Part shown: piece after piece, positions 40,696-49,211 of the stretch
How positions within the stretch are numbered: the stretch's first letter is position 1
Layout of the letters: every line of letters starts with the position of its first letter
NCBI RefSeq assembly: GCF_007655005.1
Contig: NZ_SZVW01000001.1
Coordinates: 1-64,000 of the forward strand
Direction: 5' to 3'
DNA from: Streptomyces tibetensis
Lineage (GTDB): Bacteria > Actinomycetota > Actinomycetes > Streptomycetales > Streptomycetaceae
Length of the DNA stretch: 64,000 nucleotides
The notes under the pieces: generated by a model
Seen by the model: only the letters and a program-made list of their open reading frames with translations
Databases searched by the model: none
Told to the model about the DNA's origin: nothing
Translations under genes and position numbers: made by a program

Positions 40696-40902
40696 CGCTC
40701 GCCGCCGACGGGCGACGAACCGCTCCACATAGCAGGAAAGAGGCAGCTTTTTGCCCGCTCTGACCCTGTTTGAAACCGTCGCAACCGCTTTCGCATCCGT
40801 CCGGTCCGTGAAATTCTGCGCTCTCACCGCGCACACCACGGTTACCGAAAAGTACGATGGCGACGCGGCCAGATCCGCATGTGGACGACTATGGGAGGCG
40901 GC

Positions 40903-41550
40903 GTGACAGCCATCGAGCAGACAGAGGCGGTTCGCCCACGGGGCACACGCCTGCCACGCCGTGCCCGACGGAACCAGCTCCTGGGTGCAGCCCAGGAAGT
41001 CTTCGTGGCCCAGGGCTACCACGCCGCCGCGATGGACGACATCGCGGAGCGTGCGGGCGTCAGCAAGCCGGTGCTCTACCAGCACTTCCCGGGCAAGCTC
41101 GACCTCTACCTCGCGCTGCTGGACCAGCACTGCGAGTCGCTCATCCAGGCCGTACGGAACGCGCTTGCGTCGACGACCGACAACAAGCAGCGCGTGCGGG
41201 CGACGATGGACGCCTACTTCGCCTACGTCGAGGACGACGGCGGTGCCTTCCGCCTGGTCTTCGAGTCGGACCTGACGAACGAGCCCGCCGTGCGCGAGCG
41301 CGTCGACAAGGTCACGAACGAGTGCGCGGAGGCGATCTGCGACGTCATCGCCGAGGACACCGGCCTGTCGCGCCCGGAGTCGATGCTGCTCGCCTCGGGC
41401 CTGGGCGGCCTCGCCCAGGTGGTGGCGCGGTCCTGGCTGCACAGCGACCGCAGCGTGCCCCGGGACCAGGCCGTACAGCTGCTCACCTCGCTGGCATGGC
41501 GCGGTATCGCGGGCTTCCCGCTGCACGGCATGGACCAGCCGCAGCACTGA
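40903..41550 (+). CDS. TetR-family transcriptional regulator
   Basis: A 215-residue protein from GTG 40903, with GGGAGG 4 bases upstream. The N-terminal helix-turn-helix is clear: LLGAAQEVFVAQGYHAAAM, then DDIAERAGVSKPVLYQHFPG and KLDLYLALLDQH. The rest is the ligand-binding helical domain (DDGGAFRLVFESDLTNEPAV). No adjacent divergent target is obvious; the DUF3107 gene follows 134 bp later. The ligand is unknown. Confidence 0.92.
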   Translation: MTAIEQTEAVRPRGTRLPRRARRNQLLGAAQEVFVAQGYHAAAMDDIAERAGVSKPVLYQHFPGKLDLYLALLDQHCESLIQAVRNALASTTDNKQRVRATMDAYFAYVEDDGGAFRLVFESDLTNEPAVRERVDKVTNECAEAICDVIAEDTGLSRPESMLLASGLGGLAQVVARSWLHSDRSVPRDQAVQLLTSLAWRGIAGFPLHGMDQPQH

Positions 41551-41684
41551 CAGGCGCCTTTGTTCCCGCCCGATGTTCGCTCGTGGCGTTCTCGGGCGGA
41601 GCCTGTACGTCCCCTCACCGGGCTAATGTGTGCTGCGTACAGCGCGGAAGGTCGCGCAACACTGACCGTCGGAGGGACATAGCC

Positions 41685-41912
41685 GTGGAGGTCAAGATCG
41701 GCGTGCAGCACGCGCCCCGCGAGATCGTTCTGGAGAGCGGTCAGACTGCCGAGGAGGTCGAGCGCGTGGTCGCCGAGGCACTGGCCGGGAAGTCGCAGCT
41801 GCTGAGCCTCGTGGACGAGCACGGCCGCAAGCTCCTCGTCCCGGCCGACCGTCTCGCCTACGTCGAGATCGGTGAGCCGGCCCCGCGCAAGGTGGGTTTC
41901 GGAGCGCTGTAG
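41685..41912 (+). CDS. DUF3107 family small protein
   Basis: A 75-residue protein from GTG 41685 with GGAGG 9 bases upstream. The sequence VEVKIGVQHAPREIVLESGQ, then VVAEALAGKSQLLSLVDEHG and VPADRLAYVEIGEP is the whole of the DUF3107 domain. It is conserved across actinobacteria next to a TetR regulator and a DEAD-box helicase, as here. Structure and function are not established. Confidence 0.88.
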   Translation: MEVKIGVQHAPREIVLESGQTAEEVERVVAEALAGKSQLLSLVDEHGRKLLVPADRLAYVEIGEPAPRKVGFGAL

Positions 41913-42339
41913 GCGCACGCGTGGAGCGGGGCGGGACGGCTTCGGCCGACCCGCCCCGTTTGCGTTGCCGCCGAGCGTCACGCTTGCGAACGACCGAGCG
42001 GGAGGCCACGTTGCGTTGCCGCCGACCCGCCCCGCTTGCACTCGTGCCACCAGCTCCCGCCGGCGCTGGTCCCGACCCGTCCCGCTTGCACGACTGCCGG
42101 CAGCTCCCGCCTGCGTGGGTCCCGACCCGTCCCGCTTGCATTGGTGCCGGTCCACCCCGTTTGCGTCGCCCTGCCTCGGACACCCATCTCGCGTAGCCCT
42201 CGGCTCGCCCTTGCGGCGCACCGGTTCCTCCACGGATGGCACACAAGTCGCCCACAGGGGTGGATTGGATTCCGCAGGTCAGGGGTAAGACGGGCTACGA
42301 CCGATTTGGGCAGGCCGGCCGTGTGGGAGGGACCCCGAC
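41913..42339. other. Intergenic region with 50-bp tandem repeats
   Basis: A 427-bp stretch with no supported gene. Most of it from about 41948 to 42175 is built from copies of a unit containing GACCCGYCCCGCTTGCA (copies at 42024, 42074 and 42124, period 50; a divergent copy at 41948). Frames through it are repeat-encoded. The last ~100 bp before 42340 should hold the promoter of the small membrane protein, but I see no clear boxes. Confidence 0.5.
42024..42175. repeat. 50-bp tandem repeat, about three copies
   Basis: Copies start at 42024, 42074 and 42124 with GACCCGYCCCGCTTGCA, followed by CAGCTCCCGCC in the first two. The repeat is imperfect, with a decayed relative at 41948. Confidence 0.75.
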
Positions 42340-42609
42340 ATGCTCCTGGAAGCGCTGAGTTCCGCGATCCTCGGCCTGGCTCTGGCGTGGGCGGCCGCAC
42401 ACCGCCTGCCGCACCGTCTCCCGGCCCGCTCCATGGTGCTGTCGACCGGAGTCGCCGGCGCCCTCTTCGGGGCGTTCGTCATGCACAGCGCACTGGAGGC
42501 CGGACATGTGCTGCTCGTCCTGCTCGGCGCGGTGATCGTCTCGGTGGCCTCGCTGTCGCTGCTGCTGCGCCCCGCGGGAAGACTGCGCCGCCGATCGGCG
42601 ACCGCGTGA
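42340..42609 (+). CDS. Small two- to three-helix membrane protein
   Basis: An 89-residue protein from ATG 42340, with GGGAGGG about 8 bases upstream. Hydrophobic segments ALSSAILGLALAWAAAH, VLSTGVAGALFGAFVMH and VLLVLLGAVIVSVASLSLLL predict three helices with an Arg-rich cytoplasmic tail. No family recognised. Confidence 0.75.
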   Translation: MLLEALSSAILGLALAWAAAHRLPHRLPARSMVLSTGVAGALFGAFVMHSALEAGHVLLVLLGAVIVSVASLSLLLRPAGRLRRRSATA

Positions 42610-42755
42610 GGAGTCGCCGGTGGTGGCGCCTGTGAGGACGCGGATCGGCCAGAGGGCGACTGGGCCCCGTCCGGCCGGATCCTCCCGGCGTCGCGGGGCC
42701 CGGGTCGGCTGAGAGGCGCAGCGCCCCACAGCCGGCCCGCTTCGGACGGCAGGCC

Positions 42756-43505
42756 CTAGGCGGCCAGCCCCAGGGCGGCCATCCGCTTGGTGTGGGCCTC
42801 GGTGATCCGGGAGAACATCTTGCCGACCTCGGCGAGGTCGAAGCCGTCCGCGACACCGCCCACCAGCATGGTCGACAGCGCGTCCCGGTCGGCCACCACC
42901 CGCTGGGACTGCGACAGGGCCTCGCCCATCAGCCGCCGGGCCCACAGCGCGAGCCGCCCGCCCACGCGCGGGTCGGCGTCGATCGCGGCCCGCACCTTCT
43001 CCACGGCGAAGCCGCCGTGCCCCGTGTCGTCGAGCACGGCCAGCACCAGGTCACGCGAGTCGGAGTCCAGCCGGGCGGCGACCTCCCGGTAGAAGTCGCT
43101 GGCGATGGAGTCGCCCACGTAGGCCTTGACGAGGCCCTCCAGCCAGTCCGAGGGGGCCGTCTGCTTGTGGAACCCGTCGTACGCGGCGACGAACGGCTCC
43201 ATCGCCCGCGTCGGCTCCTCCCCGATCTCGGCCAGCCGGTCGTGCAGCCTCTCGAAGTGGTGGAACTCCGCCGACGCCATCTTCGCCAGCTCCGCCTTGT
43301 CCGCCAGTGTCGGCGCCAGTTTGGCGTCCTCCGCGAGCCGCTCGAACGCCGCCAGTTCCCCGTAGGCGAGCGCACCGAGCAGATCCACGACCGCGGCGCG
43401 GTACTGCGGGTCGGCGGAGGCCGTCGCCCAGTCCCGGGCGGCGACTGAGGTGGGTTCGGCGGCGGCGGTGTCCGAGGCGTTCTCAGGCTTGTCAGAGCTC
43501 GTCAT
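42756..43505 (-). CDS. Ferritin-like fold protein (MiaE-like diiron domain)
   Basis: A 249-residue protein from ATG 43505. Two four-helix-bundle halves carry candidate diiron ligands: GELAAFERLAEDAKL and SAEFHHFERLHDRLAE in the first, then GDSIASDFYREVAARL and DDTGHGGFAVEKVRAA in the second. This is the ferritin-like fold annotated in actinobacteria as tRNA-(MS[2]IO[6]A)-hydroxylase-like. Whether it acts on tRNA is unproven. It diverges from the DEAD-box helicase gene, a pairing also common in other actinobacteria. Confidence 0.82.
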   Translation of the reverse strand: MTSSDKPENASDTAAAEPTSVAARDWATASADPQYRAAVVDLLGALAYGELAAFERLAEDAKLAPTLADKAELAKMASAEFHHFERLHDRLAEIGEEPTRAMEPFVAAYDGFHKQTAPSDWLEGLVKAYVGDSIASDFYREVAARLDSDSRDLVLAVLDDTGHGGFAVEKVRAAIDADPRVGGRLALWARRLMGEALSQSQRVVADRDALSTMLVGGVADGFDLAEVGKMFSRITEAHTKRMAALGLAA

Positions 43506-43890
43506 GAAGCGCACAATAACCCGCTTGCCGGGAGGCGTAAGGCCCTGGTCAATCACTGTGACGACGACTACGTGACCGAATCGGCCATCGCATGTGCGCG
43601 ATTCCGGGGTATGGTGGTAATGCGCCTGCTGGTACGTTGACGTACCTCGACAGGCCGCACGTATGAGGATGCCCGGTCGGTGGCCCGATCGGCTCCGACC
43701 CGACAGCCCTCCCCGGCCGTCCGCCACAGTGCGGACGAGACCAGGAGGGGGACACCCTCAGCGGCACGAGCGCTAGAGCGTCGGCGCGGTCCCGTGCTCT
43801 ACGGTCCGCCCGTAGGCAGCCGACGTCCCCAGCACGGTCTGACACGACCCCGCGCTCGCCTCGCGCCGCCCACACAGAAGAGGCAGCACC
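43506..43890. other. Divergent intergenic region with hairpin, long helicase 5' leader
   Basis: A 385-bp region between the ferritin-like gene and the DEAD-box helicase. It includes GGTACG-TTGA-CGTACC (43631-43646), a perfect 6-bp hairpin, and TATGGT (43613-43618) that could be a -10 for the plus strand. If so, the helicase has a ~270-nt leader, as cold-inducible RNA helicase genes often do. No uORF with a good ribosome site was seen. Confidence 0.4.
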
Positions 43891-46719
43891 CTGACTACGT
43901 TCCGAGAGCTCGGAATCCTTCCCGAGACCGCCGAGGCCCTCGAGGCCGTCGGCATCATCACCCCCTTCCCCATCCAGGAGATGACGCTCCCCGTGGCCCT
44001 GTCGGGCAAGGACGTCATCGGTCAGGCCAAGACCGGCACCGGCAAGACGCTGGGCTTCGGCCTCCCGCTCCTCGAGCGCGTCACCGTTCCCGCCGACGTG
44101 GAGGCCGGGCGCGCCGAGCCCGAGGACCTCACCGAGGCCCCGCAGGCGCTCGTCGTCGTCCCCACGCGCGAGCTGTGCACACAGGTCACCAACGACCTGC
44201 TGACCGCGGGCAAGGTCCGCAACGTGCGCGTCCTCGCCATCTACGGCGGCCGGGCCTACGAGCCCCAGGTCGAGGCCCTGAAGAAGGGCGTCGACGTGGT
44301 CGTCGGCACCCCGGGCCGGCTGCTCGACCTCGCCGGGCAGAAGAAGCTGAACCTGAAGCACGTCAAGTCCCTGGTCCTCGACGAGGCCGACGAGATGCTC
44401 GACCTGGGCTTCCTGCCCGACGTCGAGAAGATCATCAACATGCTGCCGGTGCGGCGCCAGACCATGCTGTTCTCGGCCACCATGCCGGGCGCGGTCATCG
44501 GCCTCGCCCGCCGCTACATGTCGCAGCCCACGCACATCAGCGCCACGTCGCCGGACGACGCGGGCGCGACGGTCGCGAACACCAAGCAGTACATCTACCG
44601 CGCGCACAACATGGACAAGCCCGAAATGGTCGCGCGCATCCTCCAGGCCGAGGGCCGCGGGCTGGCCATGGTCTTCTGCCGCACCAAGCGCACGGCGGCC
44701 GACCTCGCCGACCAGCTGAAGCAGCGCGGGTTCGCCTCCGGCGCGGTCCACGGCGATCTCGGCCAGGGCGCCCGCGAGCAGGCGTTGCGCGCCTTCCGCA
44801 ACGGCAAGGTGGACGTGCTCGTCTGCACTGACGTCGCCGCCCGCGGCATCGACGTCGAGGGCGTCACGCACGTCATCAACTACCAGTCGCCGGAAGAGGA
44901 GAAGACGTACCTGCACCGCATCGGCCGTACGGGCCGCGCAGGTGCGAAGGGCATCGCGATCACGCTCGTCGACTGGGACGACATCCCGCGCTGGCAGCTG
45001 ATCAACAAGGCGCTGGAGCTGGACTTCAACGACCCGCCGGAGACGTACTCCACGTCCCCGCACCTCTTCTCCGACCTCGGCATCCCCGAGGGCACCAAGG
45101 GCGTTCTGCCGCGCTCGGAGCGTACGCGCGCTGGGCTGGACGCGGAGGAGCTGGAGGACGTCGGCGAGCCGGGCGGCCGCGGGCCGCGCGGACGCGGCGA
45201 CCGAGGCGGCCGAGGGGGCCGCGGCGACCGGGACGAGTCCCGTTCGGCCGACCGCGAGCAGTCGTCGCGTACGCCGCGTCGCCGCCGCCGTACCCGTGGC
45301 GGGGCCACGGCGGACGGGGCGCCGGAGTCCACCGGCGCCATCGCACCGGGTACCACGACCACCGACGGCGCCGCCGAGGCGGACGCCGTGACGACTCCGC
45401 GCACCCCGCGCCGCCGTCGCCGCACCCGCGGCGGGGCCCAGTCCCAGCCGGCTCCGGTCGCGGCGGTCGAGTCCGCCGCGTCCGAGCAGGCGGAGAGCGC
45501 CGTCGCGACGGCGGAGGGCACGGCCACGGAGGCCACCGAGACGGCCGCGAAGCCGCGCCGGCGCCGCACGCGCCGTTCGGAGACGCCGGTCGTGGAGACC
45601 GAGGCCGCGGTCACGCCGTCGGTCGCGGAGCCGGCGGTCGTCGCGGAGCCGGCGGTCGTCGCCGAGACTCCCGCCGCCGCGGATGCCGCACAGCCCGAGG
45701 CCGCCGCCAAGCCGCGCCGCCGCACCCGCAAGGCCACGGCGGCGTCCGCGGCCGAGTCGGCGCTCGACACGGCCGAGGGGACCACCGGGTCCACGCCTGA
45801 GCCGGCGGAGAGCAAGCCGCGCCGCGCCCGCAAGACGACCGCGAAGGCGGAGGCGAGCGTCGACACGGCCGAGGGGGTCACCGAGCCCGCTCCGGAGCCG
45901 ACCGAGGCGAAGCCGCGTCGCACCCGCAAGAGGGCCGTGGCGGCGCCGGGCGCGGAGGACGCCGTCGAGGCGGCCGAGGCCAAGCCCAGGCGTACGCGCA
46001 AGGCGGCGGCTGCGGCCGAAGCCGCCGTCGACACGGCGGAGGCCGCCGAGGCCAAGCCGCGCCGCCGCACCCGCAAGACCGCCGAGACCGCGGGCGAGGC
46101 CACGGCAACGGCTGCGGCCCCGGCCGAGGTTTCCGAGGTCGCGCAGACCAAGCCGCGTCGCACCCGCAAGGCCGCCGCTCCGGCGGAGGAAGCAGTAGAC
46201 ACGGCCGAGGGCGCGGAGGCCAAGCCGCGCCGCCGGACCCGTAAGGCCACCGAGCCGGCCGCGGCTGTCGCCGAGATCCCGGCCCAGACGGCCCAGGAGC
46301 CGGAGGCCGCCGAGGCCAAGCCGCGCCGGACGCGGAAGACCGCCACTGCCGTCCCGGACGCGGAGACCGTCGAGGCGAAGCCGCGCCGCACGCGCAAGAC
46401 GGCTGCCGCGACCCCGGACGCGGAGGCCGTCGAAGCCAAGCCGCGTCGGACCCGGAAGACGGCAGCGGCCGAGGTCGCGGTCGACACGGCCGAGGGTACG
46501 GAGGCCAAGCCGCGCCGCCGCGCCCGCAAGGCCGCCGAGCCGGCCGAGATCCCCGCGCAGGCGGATCAGGAGCCGGAGACCGCCCAGGTCAAGCCGCGCC
46601 GCGCGCGCAAGACGGCAGCGGCCGCCACGGCCGCCACTGCCGAGGACGCGACGGAGCCGAAGCCCAGGGTGCGCCGCACCCGCAAGGCCACGGCCACCGC
46701 GGAGCCGACGGAGGGCTGA
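43891..46719 (+). CDS. DEAD-box ATP-dependent RNA helicase with long Lys/Arg repeat tail
   Basis: A 942-residue protein. In frame there is no ATG, GTG or TTG between the stop at 43840 and ATG 43981, and that ATG would cut the Q motif (TPFPIQEM). CTG 43891 has AGAGG 7 bases upstream and restores the normal start TTFRELGILPETAEALEA, so CTG is chosen. Core motifs: GQAKTGTGKTLGFGLPL (I), VVPTRELCTQV (Ia), VGTPGRLLDLA (Ib), VLDEADEML (II), FSATMP (III), DVAARGIDVEGVTHVINY (V), HRIGRTGRAG (VI). The last ~530 residues are disordered, with RGRGDRGGRGGRGD and then 14 copies of a KPRRxRK-type unit spaced by Ala/Glu. The tail would bind RNA or DNA non-specifically. A terminator follows. Confidence 0.88.
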   Translation: MTTFRELGILPETAEALEAVGIITPFPIQEMTLPVALSGKDVIGQAKTGTGKTLGFGLPLLERVTVPADVEAGRAEPEDLTEAPQALVVVPTRELCTQVTNDLLTAGKVRNVRVLAIYGGRAYEPQVEALKKGVDVVVGTPGRLLDLAGQKKLNLKHVKSLVLDEADEMLDLGFLPDVEKIINMLPVRRQTMLFSATMPGAVIGLARRYMSQPTHISATSPDDAGATVANTKQYIYRAHNMDKPEMVARILQAEGRGLAMVFCRTKRTAADLADQLKQRGFASGAVHGDLGQGAREQALRAFRNGKVDVLVCTDVAARGIDVEGVTHVINYQSPEEEKTYLHRIGRTGRAGAKGIAITLVDWDDIPRWQLINKALELDFNDPPETYSTSPHLFSDLGIPEGTKGVLPRSERTRAGLDAEELEDVGEPGGRGPRGRGDRGGRGGRGDRDESRSADREQSSRTPRRRRRTRGGATADGAPESTGAIAPGTTTTDGAAEADAVTTPRTPRRRRRTRGGAQSQPAPVAAVESAASEQAESAVATAEGTATEATETAAKPRRRRTRRSETPVVETEAAVTPSVAEPAVVAEPAVVAETPAAADAAQPEAAAKPRRRTRKATAASAAESALDTAEGTTGSTPEPAESKPRRARKTTAKAEASVDTAEGVTEPAPEPTEAKPRRTRKRAVAAPGAEDAVEAAEAKPRRTRKAAAAAEAAVDTAEAAEAKPRRRTRKTAETAGEATATAAAPAEVSEVAQTKPRRTRKAAAPAEEAVDTAEGAEAKPRRRTRKATEPAAAVAEIPAQTAQEPEAAEAKPRRTRKTATAVPDAETVEAKPRRTRKTAAATPDAEAVEAKPRRTRKTAAAEVAVDTAEGTEAKPRRRARKAAEPAEIPAQADQEPETAQVKPRRARKTAAAATAATAEDATEPKPRVRRTRKATATAEPTEG
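45690..46700 (+). repeat. Repeat array encoding KPRR(R)TRK units in the helicase tail
   Basis: About 14 in-frame units encode (E/Q)AKPRRTRKTA-like segments at irregular spacing of 15-30 residues. The DNA keeps AAGCCGCGCCG / CGCACCCGCAAG cores, so it is also a nucleotide-level repeat. Confidence 0.8.
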
Positions 46720-46733
46720 CACGCTCCTCCACG

Positions 46734-46767
46734 ACGGCCCGGCCCCCTTCACAGGGAGCCGGGCCGT
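46734..46767 (+). terminator. Terminator after the DEAD-box helicase
   Basis: ACGGCCCGGC (46734-46743) pairs with GCCGGGCCGT (46758-46767), 15 bp past the stop codon. Confidence 0.75.
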
Positions 46768-46906
46768 CGGCGTTCACCCGGGCGACAGGGTCACCCCCAC
46801 ACTCGAAGCCACCACGCACCCCCAAAGCCCAGCCCTCCAGCAGGAGCCCGGCCGCCCACCTTTCGCCCGGGGCACACGGTCGGCCGCACCCGCTACCCTC
46901 GCCCCC

Positions 46907-47806
46907 GTGAGCAGCCACCCCACCTTCCCTCCGCCCCCGGGCGCCCGCGCCTACCCCCTGCGCACCTCACGCGGCGAGTTCGCCGTCGTCGACTCGTCGC
47001 CGAAGCCGGGTGCGGAGGTCAGGGGAGTCGCCCTGATGCTGCCCGGGTTCACCGGGAGCAAGGAGGACTTCAGGCTCCTCCACGAGCCGCTCGCGGAGCG
47101 GGGATACCGGGTCGTCGCCGTGGACGGGCGGGGGCAGCACGAGTCGGAGGGGCCCCTGAACGACGAGTCGGCCTACTCCCAGCGGGAACTGGCGCGGGAC
47201 GTGCTCGCACAGGCCGAGGCGCTGGGCGAACCCGTGCACCTCGTGGGGCACTCGCTCGGCGGGCAGATCGCCCGTGCGGCCGTGCTGCTCGACCACTCCC
47301 CCTTCGTCTCGTTCACCCTGGTCTCGTCCGGCCCGGCGGAGATCTCCGTCTCCCAGCAGCAGCGAGTGAAGCTCCTGCGGGACGCGCTCGCGGTGCTGTC
47401 GATGGCGCAGGTGTGGGAGGCCATCCAGGCCATGGGGGCGCCGGAAGAGGTCGGCGGACCGGCTCGCGGCCTCGGTGACCAGGACCAGTTGCGCCGCCGC
47501 TGGCTGGGCCACAGCCCTGCCCAACTGCTCGCGACGGGGCGTCAGTTGTGCACCGAGCCGGACCGCGTGGCCGAACTCGCCGCGGTCCCGCTGCCCTTCC
47601 ACGTGCTGTCGGGCGCGCACGACGACACCTGGCCGGTGGCGATCCTCGACGACATGGCCCTGCGGTTGGACGCGCGCCGCACGGTCGTCACGGGAGCCGA
47701 GCACTCCCCCAACGCCGACCGGCCCCTGCCGACGGCCCACGCCCTCGCGGACTTCTGGGACGACCTCGGAGAGGGCCGGTTCCCGGCGGCTCCCGGGACG
47801 GACTAG
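46907..47806 (+). CDS. Alpha/beta hydrolase (monoglyceride-lipase-like)
   Basis: A 299-residue protein from GTG 46907. Landmarks: MLPGFTGSKEDFRLLHEPLA, VVAVDGRGQHESEG, nucleophile LVGHSLGGQIARAA, the acid VLSGAHDDTWPV and the His TGAEHSPN. Cytoplasmic; substrate unknown. Its TAG stop overlaps the TAG stop of the convergent NYN gene within one ACTAGT palindrome. Confidence 0.85.
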   Translation: MSSHPTFPPPPGARAYPLRTSRGEFAVVDSSPKPGAEVRGVALMLPGFTGSKEDFRLLHEPLAERGYRVVAVDGRGQHESEGPLNDESAYSQRELARDVLAQAEALGEPVHLVGHSLGGQIARAAVLLDHSPFVSFTLVSSGPAEISVSQQQRVKLLRDALAVLSMAQVWEAIQAMGAPEEVGGPARGLGDQDQLRRRWLGHSPAQLLATGRQLCTEPDRVAELAAVPLPFHVLSGAHDDTWPVAILDDMALRLDARRTVVTGAEHSPNADRPLPTAHALADFWDDLGEGRFPAAPGTD

Positions 47807-48705
47807 TACTGCGTCCGCAGGTGCTCCCAGAAGCCGTCCCGCAGCGCCCGCCGCAGGTCCGCCTGGCCGCGCAGCGAGTACTGCAGGAGGCCCTCCGCCT
47901 CCACCAGCAGGTCCTGGTCGACCGAGCCCGGCAGGTACGGGTGCCCGGGCAGCAGCTCGACCAGCGTGTCCCGGCCGCGTGCCGCCAGCCACTTCGCCGC
48001 GATCTGCGCACCCACGAACCGCACGGCCTCGCGGGTGGGCCGTTCCGCCGCCGTCTCGTGGGCGGAGGCGGTGCGGCGGGAGACGTACGGCTTGAAGAAG
48101 TCGAGGTCGAGGGTGCGCTGGCTGTCGACCTCCCAGAGCAGGGGCTCCGCCTGGTTGCGGCCCTCCGGCGCCTCGATGCCCCAGAGGTGGACCCGGGCGC
48201 CGTACCCCTGGGCCGCCTCCACCGCCGAGACGAGGTCCTCGTCGCCGCCGAGCAGCGCCGCGTCGCTGATGGCCCGGTGCCGGGCGAGGGACTCCAGGTC
48301 GGAGCGGATGAGTGAGTCGACGCCCTTCTGCTGGTTGTTGGCGTTGAGGTTGCCGAGCCGCACCTTGACATCCGGCAGTTCCGCGATGGTCTGCTGGTCG
48401 GCCGTGTGGATGCGGCGCCGGGCGCCGTCGTACCAGTAGACCCGCAGCAGCCGGCTGTCCGCGAAGATCGTGCGGGCCTTGTCGATGAGCGCGTCGATCA
48501 ACCCCTCCGCGTCCACGTCGAAGGCGCGGCGGTCCTCCGTGCCTGCGACGAGGCGGCCGGCGGCGGCGTACAGATACCCGGCATCGACGAAGATCGCGTG
48601 GGTCGAGGGCGTCTTCGCCACCTCGGCGAGCATGCGCTGGAGCAGCTCGTTGGTGCGGTCGATGCGGGCACTGAGGGCCGCGAGGTCGTCGTTCATCGCC
48701 TCCAT
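47803..48705 (-). CDS. NYN (PIN-like) domain protein, probable RNase
   Basis: About 300 residues from ATG 48705 (ATG 48696 and GTG 48720 are alternatives). A short coiled-coil N-terminus (ALSARIDRTNELLQRMLAEV) is followed by the NYN fold: HAIFVDAGYLYAAAG with the first acidic residue, VYWYDGARRRIHTADQ, KGVDSLIRSDLESLARH and ALLGGDEDLVSAVEAAQGYG with the later acidic pair. Such domains cut RNA with Mg2+. The C-terminal ~110 residues have no named domain. It converges on the hydrolase gene with overlapping stops. Confidence 0.82.
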   Translation of the reverse strand: MEAMNDDLAALSARIDRTNELLQRMLAEVAKTPSTHAIFVDAGYLYAAAGRLVAGTEDRRAFDVDAEGLIDALIDKARTIFADSRLLRVYWYDGARRRIHTADQQTIAELPDVKVRLGNLNANNQQKGVDSLIRSDLESLARHRAISDAALLGGDEDLVSAVEAAQGYGARVHLWGIEAPEGRNQAEPLLWEVDSQRTLDLDFFKPYVSRRTASAHETAAERPTREAVRFVGAQIAAKWLAARGRDTLVELLPGHPYLPGSVDQDLLVEAEGLLQYSLRGQADLRRALRDGFWEHLRTQY

Positions 48706-48807
48706 TGTCCCGGCGGTCACGCTGCGAACACAACCGGTCCCGGTCGGTCCCGTAACGACACTCTTACGACTCAGTAATTAGCCGTTCGAAAAATTTCCTT
48801 AGCGTAG

Positions 48808-48834
48808 GGAATGTTTGAACCATGCACCCCTGTT
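48808..48834 (+). promoter_or_regulatory. SigR-like promoter upstream of the TTG-start miniprotein
   Basis: GGAAT (48808-48812), a 19-bp spacer and GTT (48832-48834) fit GGAAT-N18/19-GTT. It would give a ~85-nt leader ahead of TTG 48926. The 19-bp spacer makes it less certain than the two N18 sites in this window. Confidence 0.55.
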
Positions 48835-48925
48835 GACCCTTATGGAACACCGAGCGCCGCAGCCTGGTGGGCCACTCACTCAAGTAGTTCTCCTCAGGAG
48901 GATGACCAGACGAAGGGAGAAGCCC

Positions 48926-49078
48926 TTGCGCTTCGAAATCATGCGACTCGACGACGTCGACGGCACACCTGTGGACTCGACCGTTGTGGACGCCGCCTCC
49001 GTCAACCGCATCGTTCAGCAGGCCGCCTCCATCGGGCAGCGCCTGTGGATCCGCCCGGCCGAGACCACGGCCTCATAA
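48926..49078 (+). CDS. Conserved-looking 50-residue protein with TTG start
   Basis: TTG 48926 has GAAGGGAG 6 bases upstream and gives MRFEIMRLDDVDGTPVDSTV, then VDAASVNRIVQQAASIGQRL and WIRPAETTAS. It resembles a Streptomyces miniprotein I recall as widely conserved; function unknown. The frame is open upstream to 48815, but that extension is basic, lacks a ribosome site and would run into the putative promoter. A perfect 16-bp-stem terminator ends the unit. Confidence 0.75.
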   Translation: MRFEIMRLDDVDGTPVDSTVVDAASVNRIVQQAASIGQRLWIRPAETTAS

Positions 49079-49101
49079 CGCGCGCACATCTCCCACGCTT
49101 C

Positions 49102-49137
49102 GGAGCCCCCGCCCGGCATCAGCCGGGCGGGGGCTCC
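49102..49137 (+). terminator. Terminator with 16-bp perfect stem
   Basis: GGAGCCCCCGCCCGGC (49102-49117), loop ATCA, and its exact complement at 49122-49137, starting 24 bp past the miniprotein stop. Confidence 0.9.
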
Positions 49138-49211
49138 GCTGTTGCGGACCTCCCTGGTCGGGGGCGTACTGGCTGAGGGGGACAGTGCGAACCAGAACAG
49201 GACGGTGGGAC

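Noticed and set aside
43981..46719. ATG 43981 as helicase start
   Set aside because: It falls within the Q motif; the CTG at 43891 restores the family's normal N-terminus.
43549..46752. 1067-codon minus-strand open frame opposite the DEAD-box helicase
   Set aside because: It is a mirror of the repeat-rich helicase tail and core; Gly/Arg/Leu-rich product without motifs or ribosome site.
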